A program made the position numbers and the translations under genes. Below, piece by piece: positions 60,729 through 64,000 of a stretch of DNA of 64,000 nt (position 1 is its first letter; each line of letters starts with the position of its first letter). Where the stretch lies: positions 2,306,186 to 2,370,185 of the forward strand of contig NZ_JAGEMN010000001.1 in assembly GCF_017921835.1 (NCBI RefSeq), given 5' to 3'. The stretch comes from Sporosarcina sp. 6E9. Its GTDB lineage: Bacteria; Bacillota; Bacilli; Bacillales_A; Planococcaceae. The notes beneath the pieces are model-generated. The model saw only the letters and a program-made list of their open reading frames with translations. It was not told where the DNA came from and did not search any database.

Positions 60729-61465
60729 CACATAATTAATCCTCCGTCAATCGTGAGAATCGTTCCATTGATGAAACTTGCATCATCTGAAGCTAGATAC
60801 AGGTAACCCGCTGCAATATCTTCTGGTTGTCCAAGTTTTCTCAACGGCGTTTGGGCTTTCATTAATTCGATGACTTTTGGTGGAACTTTCGCTGTCATTT
60901 CTGTCGCGATGAATCCTGGTGCAATGGCATTCACTCGAATTCCTTTGGGACCGAATTCTTTTGCCCAACTTTTTGTCATTCCGATAACGCCGGCTTTCGT
61001 TGCGGCATAATTCGTTTGGCCAATATTTCCATGAATGCCGACGACTGATGAAGCATTTAAGATCACGCCTGATTGATGGGCCATCATGACAGGAACGACT
61101 GCTTTTGTGCAATTAAAAACACCTGATAAGTTAACCGCGATTACTCTCTCCCAAGATTCCTCGTCCATACTTGTTAAAAAACCATCAATTGTAATTCCTG
61201 CATTATTAATGAGAATATCAATTGTTTGATGCTTGCTTACGATTTTTTGGACCATCGATACGACATCTTCAGATTTTGATACATCCGCTTGAATGAAAGA
61301 TATCTTACCGTATTGTTGAAGCTCGTTTACTGATTCATTCCCGGCTTCTTCATTTACGTCGCTGATTACGACTGTTGCGCCTTCTTCAAGGAATCTTTTT
61401 GCCGTTACTTTCCCGATACCATTTGCCCCACCGGTTATTAAAGCAATTTTATCTTTTAATTTCAT
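60728..61465 (-). CDS. Short-chain dehydrogenase, FabG/PhaB-like 3-oxoacyl reductase
   Basis: 245 residues of the classical SDR family. NAD(P) motif ITGGANGIGKVTAKR (TGxxxGxG), NNAG in ILINNAGITID, catalytic Ser in NASSVVGIHG, YAATK (YxxxK) and NAIAPGFIATEMT. Closest by look to acetoacetyl-CoA or 3-oxoacyl-ACP reductases. It stands outside any fab operon, so a role in acyl-CoA or polyhydroxyalkanoate metabolism is possible. Transcribed divergently from yjiH. Confidence 0.9.
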   Translation of the reverse strand: MKLKDKIALITGGANGIGKVTAKRFLEEGATVVISDVNEEAGNESVNELQQYGKISFIQADVSKSEDVVSMVQKIVSKHQTIDILINNAGITIDGFLTSMDEESWERVIAVNLSGVFNCTKAVVPVMMAHQSGVILNASSVVGIHGNIGQTNYAATKAGVIGMTKSWAKEFGPKGIRVNAIAPGFIATEMTAKVPPKVIELMKAQTPLRKLGQPEDIAAGYLYLASDDASFINGTILTIDGGLIM

Positions 61466-61576
61466 TTACATTCCCCCATTGCTTGCCTATTAGTTTCACA
61501 ATACGTCAAGTTTTGAGACTAGTCAATCTTCCGTAAATACTACACACTTACTTATACTATCTGTTAGAATAAATGT

Positions 61577-61590
61577 TGTAACCGCTTACA
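61577..61590. promoter_or_regulatory. CcpA cre box upstream of yjiH
   Basis: TGTAACCGCTTACA fits the cre consensus TGWNANCGNTNWCA exactly and is nearly palindromic. A likely promoter for yjiH lies downstream (TTTACT, 17 bp, TATATT at 61625-61630), placing the box about 50 bp before the start site, the position of activating cre sites such as that of ackA. It also lies 112 bp upstream of the SDR gene on the other strand. Confidence 0.72.
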
Positions 61591-61676
61591 TATTTTCACT
61601 CTTTACTTATGCATATAAAGCAGTTATATTGTATTAATATACAAACGAGAAACTACAACTAGGGGCGATTTTTGAA

Positions 61677-63029
61677 ATGAAGAAATATAGTTTATCAACA
61701 TGGTTATTATTCTTAATTCCATCTATTCTTGGAATCTTATTATTTATGATCCCGATAAAACTTACGGAGGATTGGAAAGTTCCGATTGCGACGTTAGCCG
61801 ATATTCTTTCGGGTTACATTGCACCGATTATGCCTTGGACTGCTACGGTGATTCTCATTATCGCTGCATTGGGTTCTATCTATTTTCTAATGAAAGGTAA
61901 AGATGAAGAAGATACATCGTTCATCACAAATTTATTTAGCGTATCGATTTTTTGGGTGATTACGCGAATTATCGGCGCAGTGCTTGCTTTACTTGTCGTC
62001 TTACAAATTGGGCCAGAGTGGATTTGGAATGAGAACACGGGTGGACTTCTTCTTAGTGAAGATGGACTTGTTACATTTCTGTTCACGATTTTCTTATTTG
62101 CAGGATTGCTATTGCCACTTCTTCTGAATTTTGGTTTGCTTGAGTTTTTCGGGACGATGATGGTAAAAGTCATGCGCCCTGTTTTCAAACTTCCAGGTCG
62201 TTCTTCCATTGATGCATTGACATCATGGATTGGTGACGGCACGATTGGTGTTTTATTGACATCGAAGCAATATGAAGAAGGTCATTATACGAAAAAAGAA
62301 GCAGCGATTATTGGTACGACATTTTCGGTTGTTTCGATTACGTTTTCGATTGTCATTATTGATTACGTTGGGTTAAGCTCTTACTTCTTGCAGTTTTACG
62401 GGACCGTTATTTTAACTGGTCTAATCCTAGCATTTATCATGCCGCGGATTTACCCGCTTGGAGGTAAAAAAGACGAGTATATCGATGGGCGCCCATTTAC
62501 TGGCGATGAGGAAAAATTACCTGAGGGGTATAATTCTTTCTCTCACGGATTGGAAAATGCATTGACGAAGGCAGAGACAAATCGCTCATTCGGCAAGACG
62601 TTTGCGGACGGCTTTAAAAACGTACTGGATATGTGGATTGGCGTTATTCCTGTTGTAATGGCGTTTGGTACGGTCGCGCTCATTTTGGCCGAATATACGG
62701 CTGTGTTTACGATTCTTGGTAAGCCATTCGAACCCATCTTATCGGTTCTTGGCATTCCTGAAGCTGCGGATGCCGCGCAACTTATGGTAGTCGGATTTAC
62801 GGATATGTTCTTGCCAGCGATTTTAGCAGAAGGCATGATCACTTCTGAACTCACATTGTTCGTAGTTGCGACGATTTCCGTTACACAACTTATTTTCATG
62901 GCGGAAGTTGGCGGATTGCTATTGGGTTCTAAAATACCTGTGAATTTCTTGGATTTAGTCATGATTTTCTTATTGCGTACGCTGATTGCATTGCCAATTG
63001 TAGCGGGTGTTGCGCATTTGTTGTTTTGA
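61677..63029 (+). CDS. YjiH-family membrane protein (nucleoside-recognition/Gate domain)
   Basis: 450 residues, about ten transmembrane helices. The two Gate-domain repeats are visible: GLLEFFGTMMVKVMRPVFKLPGRSSIDALTSWIGDGTIGV and the C-terminal IGVIPVVMAFGTVALILAEYT with GFTDMFLPAILAEG. YjiH homologues are predicted transporters; substrate unknown. GGGGCG lies about ten bases before ATG 61677, and a cre box upstream suggests carbon-source control. Ends in a terminator. Confidence 0.88.
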   Translation: MKKYSLSTWLLFLIPSILGILLFMIPIKLTEDWKVPIATLADILSGYIAPIMPWTATVILIIAALGSIYFLMKGKDEEDTSFITNLFSVSIFWVITRIIGAVLALLVVLQIGPEWIWNENTGGLLLSEDGLVTFLFTIFLFAGLLLPLLLNFGLLEFFGTMMVKVMRPVFKLPGRSSIDALTSWIGDGTIGVLLTSKQYEEGHYTKKEAAIIGTTFSVVSITFSIVIIDYVGLSSYFLQFYGTVILTGLILAFIMPRIYPLGGKKDEYIDGRPFTGDEEKLPEGYNSFSHGLENALTKAETNRSFGKTFADGFKNVLDMWIGVIPVVMAFGTVALILAEYTAVFTILGKPFEPILSVLGIPEAADAAQLMVVGFTDMFLPAILAEGMITSELTLFVVATISVTQLIFMAEVGGLLLGSKIPVNFLDLVMIFLLRTLIALPIVAGVAHLLF

Positions 63030-63037
63030 CATTTCGA

Positions 63038-63072
63038 GTACCTGAATGATTCATTATTCAGGTACTTTTTTC
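63038..63072 (+). terminator. Terminator after yjiH
   Basis: GTACCTGAAT, 8-base loop, ATTCAGGTAC, then TTTTTTC. Closely resembles the hemQ terminator arm (GTACTTGAA). Confidence 0.9.
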
Positions 63073-63209
63073 ATTACTAATGTAGTTCTATATCCCTGTA
63101 AAGAAATCTAATTGTGTGCACAACGAGAAAACTTAGTGTATGCTGTATGTATAGCCTTCCTTTGGAACCACTATAAGGAAAACACAATTAGAGAGGGGAT
63201 ATTTATTTA

Positions 63210-63548
63210 GTGTATTTACTAAATGAGAACTTGGAAACACGAAATGAACGGATCAGCTTTAGCCAAATGATGTTTATCTTGCTAAAGGGTGTAGGACATC
63301 TGACAACGATGATTGGTGTCGTGTATATGGCTGCGAGCCTGATTTATATGGCTGTTGGGGTTAGTAGTTGGGTTAACTTGATTGTAGGATTTCTAATCAT
63401 TGCATTAGGACATCAACTGCAACAACTTGGTGATAAATTAGATGTTCGGCTGACCATTAAGGCACGACATTTAACGATTGAAATTAAACAACACTTTGCA
63501 CGCGTGCTTGCGCTTGCTATGGTTGTAACTACTTTCCTAGCGATTTAA
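63210..63548 (+). CDS. Small membrane protein, unknown
   Basis: 112 residues from GTG 63210 with GAGGGG upstream (somewhat distant). Two hydrophobic helices in the middle (LTTMIGVVYMAASLIYMAVG and VNLIVGFLIIALGHQLQQLG) and one at the C-terminus (VLALAMVVTTFLAI). The basic segment KLDVRLTIKARHLTIEIKQH lies between. I do not recognize the family. Own promoter region (63,100-63,190) and terminator. Confidence 0.7.
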   Translation: MYLLNENLETRNERISFSQMMFILLKGVGHLTTMIGVVYMAASLIYMAVGVSSWVNLIVGFLIIALGHQLQQLGDKLDVRLTIKARHLTIEIKQHFARVLALAMVVTTFLAI

Positions 63549-63594
63549 TAACTTAATGAGACGGTTCTTTTTAAGAGCCTTGATATATTGCATG

Positions 63595-63631
63595 AAGACC
63601 TTGCTGAATGACTAGCTAGGTCTTTTTTATT
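63595..63631 (+). terminator. Terminator after the small membrane protein gene
   Basis: AAGACCT, 16-base loop, AGGTCTT followed by TTTTATTT. Confidence 0.75.
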
Positions 63632-63709
63632 TCAATTTTATGGAATGAAGGCGCGATTTAAGTGAAGAAAAGCATGTTATCAGTTTTGGGATTGTTCGTA
63701 GAAGTGTGT

Positions 63710-63849
63710 TTTGGTCGTTTTGAAAGCCACTTTGGGCGTTTTTGGGTGCGCTTTGGTCGTTTCGAGAGTGGTATTAGTCGTTTAGCGCAGGCTTTGGTCT
63801 TTTTGAGAGTGGCATTAGTCGTTTGAAGGCTCGCTTTGGTCGTTTCGCC
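63710..63849. repeat. 21-bp half-variable tandem array, locus 3
   Basis: TTTGGTCGTTT-type units start at 63710, 63731, 63752, 63773, 63793, 63814 and 63835: 21-bp steps except one of 20. The other 10 bp of each unit vary, though two units share GAGAGTGG. Two units read ATTAGTCGTTT. Same design as the arrays at 4343 and 40723 but with a different fixed half. Confidence 0.82.
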
Positions 63850-63873
63850 AAAAATAAAAAACCGTGAGTGCTT

Positions 63874-64000
63874 TGAACTGAACCCCGAAAAGCGGACACT
63901 TTAAAAAAGACCCCTTTCGGGGTTTTTTCTATGGAAAAAACCCGCTATACTAGACTTAACTTGAAGGAGCGGGAAAATACTATGAGTAAAATCCATTTCA
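63874..64000 (+). mobile_element. Start of a probable IS3-family insertion sequence (runs off window)
   Basis: TGAACTGAACCCCGAAAAGC followed by GGACACTTT looks like an IS150-group terminal repeat. A hairpin ACCCC-TTTC-GGGGT with TTTTTT (63909-63930) follows, then a TATACT box and GGAGCGGG before ATG 63982, whose first codons read MSKIHF, like the N-terminus of IS3-family OrfA. The window ends there, so identity is provisional. Confidence 0.5.

Noticed and set aside
1..64000. tRNA or rRNA genes
   Set aside because: No cloverleaf-like or rRNA-like segment was recognized by eye on either strand.

Overview
The window reads as a chromosome segment of an aerobic, endospore-forming, low-to-moderate GC Bacillota, most likely a Planococcaceae/Caryophanaceae-type Bacillales (Sporosarcina-like). 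This rests on Bacillus-type gene order (argS, ywiB, ywhE, ywhD, ywgA, ywfO, lipL, pta, hemQ, cwlJ, gerQ, ywdK, ywdI, ung), spore genes (cwlJ, gerQ, rsfA), bacillithiol genes and strong GGAGG-type ribosome sites. No rRNA or tRNA gene was seen.

Region 1 (1-10.1 kb, minus strand) is a fatty-acid/branched-acid degradation operon: ETF:quinone oxidoreductase-like Fe-S protein, thiolase, 3-hydroxybutyryl-CoA dehydrogenase, two acyl-CoA dehydrogenases, a TetR (FadR-like) repressor and the B12-dependent fused mutase IcmF (cut by the window edge). A sigma-A promoter with a FadR-like operator lies at 10.1 kb and a CcpA cre box lies before the thiolase. A lone HpaB-type flavin hydroxylase (10.3-11.8 kb, plus strand) separates this from the B12 genes.

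Region 2 (11.8-29.4 kb, minus strand) holds two cobalamin-riboswitch operons. The first encodes BtuF, BtuC, a BtuD-CbiZ fusion, CbiB, CobD, CobU, CobS, CobC, a short CobU-like protein, PduO, CblT and CblS, that is corrinoid uptake, remodelling and lower-ligand salvage without corrin-ring synthesis. The second encodes an LPKTA-anchored alpha/alpha-barrel surface protein, a DUF4430 lipoprotein, and an ECF transporter (T, fused A-A, S), followed upstream by a class D sortase. The two surface proteins look like the two halves of animal intrinsic factor split between wall and membrane.

Region 3 (29.5-43.5 kb) is ordinary core genome (argS to ywdI).

Region 4 (43,944-57,305) is a 13.4 kb AT-rich mobile element inserted exactly between the Gln and Asp codons of the GQDPYHG active-site motif of ung. 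Removing it restores an in-frame Ung of about 228 residues. It carries three consecutive tyrosine recombinases plus a TnpC-like protein behind a terminator-type leader, an ABC exporter, a GNAT acetyltransferase, a HEPN-like protein, decayed genes and, next to the broken ung, its own divergent uracil-DNA glycosylase that keeps the catalytic residues. A transposon that knocks out a repair gene and brings a substitute is the most striking feature of the window.

Region 5 (57.5-64 kb) is core again: DUF4230 protein, pyridoxine/HMP kinase, YojF/BshB2, an SDR reductase, a YjiH membrane protein with an upstream cre box, and the start of a probable IS3-family element. Three intergenic arrays of 21-bp units with a fixed 10-11 bp half and a variable half, and several Bacillales dispersed repeats, are scattered through the window.
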